From NCBI GenBank assembly GCA_025350965.1, contig JANXWV010000129.1, positions 1-64,000 on the forward strand: a stretch of DNA of 64,000 nt, in the 5' to 3' direction. Below, one piece after another: positions 63,239-64,000 of this stretch. Each line of letters begins with the position of its first letter. The first letter of the stretch is position 1. The notes under the pieces are model-generated. The model was not told where the DNA came from. It saw only the letters and a list, made by a program, of their open reading frames with translations, and did not search any database. The DNA is from Rhizobacter sp. (GTDB lineage: Bacteria > Pseudomonadota > Gammaproteobacteria > Burkholderiales > Burkholderiaceae_C). A program made the position numbers and the translations under genes.

Positions 63239-64000
63239 ATGAAGCGGGTCGTTGCAATGCTGGCGCGGTGCCTTGGTCACGTGCGCGTCGGAGCGGGCCA
63301 AGGCCACCGGGCGACCGCCTACGCTCATGCCCGGGGCCGGGGCCCCGGGCGCTCGCCAGGCACAAACAGTCCACTGGACTGTTTATGTCCGGGCTTTCTC
63401 CCCCGGCCCGGAGTACCGCGCCTCCTCCTTGACGTCGCTGCGGCGGTCACCCGGTGGCCTCGGCTTCCAACTGTCTGTGGTGCCTCCACCCGGTTGTTGA
63501 GCGCCTCCGGTGTGCTCGCGCTGGGCGCGGCGAGCATGTCCGCGCACGCCGCGCCGCTGCCCGATGTCGATGCGCTCGTCACCTACGAAACGCGCCAGCT
63601 CACCACCGCCGGTGTGTTGCGCACCGAGCGTTGGCAAGAGCGGCTGGTGCGGCACGGTGATGCGGTATGGACAGCGCGCGTGCTGCCCGCCGGCCAGGCG
63701 GCACTGCATGCCAACGAGAGCGCGGCCGAGCATGCGGGCCACAAGCACTTCGACTTCGACAGTGCGGCGCGGCTGGTCGAGCGCACGCCGAGCGGCGAGT
63801 TGCGCCTGCGCTTCGTGGACCGCGAACACAAGGTGGTCGTGAGCGTGCCGAAGGCCGAATACGGCGCGGTCGGCTTTGATGGCAGCTGGGACGCCGCAGC
63901 GCACATCGTGCCGCCCGCCGTGGTGGCACGCATGGGTGTTGCGTCGGCCGACGGCTGGCGCACCGAGAATGCCAAAGGTTGGAGCCACAAGCTGCGCTGG
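63239..64000 (+). CDS. Unknown exported protein, interrupted in the signal-peptide region (3' end cut)
   Basis: An open frame of 254 codons runs from the ATG at 63239, one base after the phosphatase stop, to the right edge. It begins MKRVVAMLARCL, like an n-region, then codes an unusual Pro/Arg/Gly-rich stretch (codons about 21-74) that coincides with an inverted-repeat element. It resumes with LLSASGVLALGAASMSAHA, a hydrophobic core and cleavage site, and a mature part starting APLPDVDALVTYETRQL that I do not recognise. A TTG at 63494 could be the present start. The context suggests a Pho-regulated exported protein. Confidence 0.6.
   Translation, partial: MKRVVAMLARCLGHVRVGAGQGHRATAYAHARGRGPGRSPGTNSPLDCLCPGFLPRPGVPRLLLDVAAAVTRWPRLPTVCGASTRLLSASGVLALGAASMSAHAAPLPDVDALVTYETRQLTTAGVLRTERWQERLVRHGDAVWTARVLPAGQAALHANESAAEHAGHKHFDFDSAARLVERTPSGELRLRFVDREHKVVVSVPKAEYGAVGFDGSWDAAAHIVPPAVVARMGVASADGWRTENAKGWSHKLRW
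63301..63460. mobile_element. Inverted-repeat (MITE-like) element with central palindrome
   Basis: The 19-base ends AGGCCACCGGGCGACCGCC (63301-63319) and GGCGGTCACCCGGTGGCCT (63442-63460) are inverted repeats with one mismatch. A perfect 10-bp palindrome with a single central base, AAACAGTCCA-C-TGGACTGTTT, lies at 63364-63384 near the middle. No transposase or clear target duplication is present. It sits within the reading frame of the last gene. Confidence 0.65.

Noticed and set aside
63252-63500. Small open frame after the phosphatase genes
   Set aside because: It runs through the inverted-repeat element in a frame different from the recognisable signal-peptide core and mature protein of the last gene.

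Overview
The window is GC-rich, densely coded chromosome from a bacterium that is most likely a betaproteobacterium of the order Burkholderiales, perhaps near Rubrivivax, Leptothrix or Methylibium. This is inferred from a PEP-CTERM protein, a Bug-family periplasmic binding protein, a long tryptophanyl-tRNA synthetase, a LivHMGF transporter and a xanthomonadin-like pigment locus. No database search was possible. No gap between genes exceeds 300 bases. There is no rRNA operon, CRISPR array, transposase or prophage; one tRNA gene is present.

Layout. 1-22 kb is mostly core metabolism and information processing: a PEP-CTERM protein cut by the left edge, an aldo/keto reductase, ybaK, plsY, a RidA protein, a membrane glutaredoxin, trpS, purN, an RsmB-type methyltransferase, a fatty acid desaturase, rpmB-rpmG, trxB, a Crp/Fnr regulator, ftsK-lolA, a DUF885 protein, rarA and the branched-chain amino acid ABC transporter livHMGF (no binding protein in the operon).

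22.0-38.7 kb is a complete-looking aryl polyene (xanthomonadin-type) pigment locus built as two convergent operons. The rightward arm holds a flavin-dependent halogenase-like oxidoreductase, a XanB2-type chorismatase that should supply 3-hydroxybenzoate, a lysophospholipid-type acyltransferase, a family 2 glycosyltransferase and a lipoprotein. The leftward arm holds an acyl carrier protein, a membrane protein, an AMP-ligase, a hotdog dehydratase, an LpxL-like acyltransferase, a LolA-like protein, an MMPL exporter, a polysaccharide deacetylase, a ketosynthase, its partner subunit, an acetyltransferase-dehydratase fusion and a ketoreductase. The expected product is a halogenated, 3-hydroxybenzoate-primed polyene anchored to a lipid in the outer membrane. 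Five of these genes carry in-frame short tandem repeats, which the surrounding housekeeping genes do not.

38.9-57.7 kb returns to metabolism: two periplasmic binding proteins, a ferredoxin-type reductase, an SDR protein, GhrA-like and degenerate 2-hydroxyacid dehydrogenases, a rhomboid protease next to a 28-bp tandem repeat, tRNA-Leu(CAA), cysM, a Nudix hydrolase, a TusA protein, galU, valS, an S41 protease, guaC, uvrD, a lipoprotein and a CsbD protein.

57.7-64 kb is a phosphate-scavenging locus. A ParA-like ATPase, a small lipoprotein and PhoD run leftward. Two tandem alkaline phosphatases run rightward from a divergent promoter region holding four 11-bp-spaced PHO-box half sites. A third rightward gene, cut by the right edge, appears to have a 160-bp inverted-repeat element lodged in its signal-peptide region.
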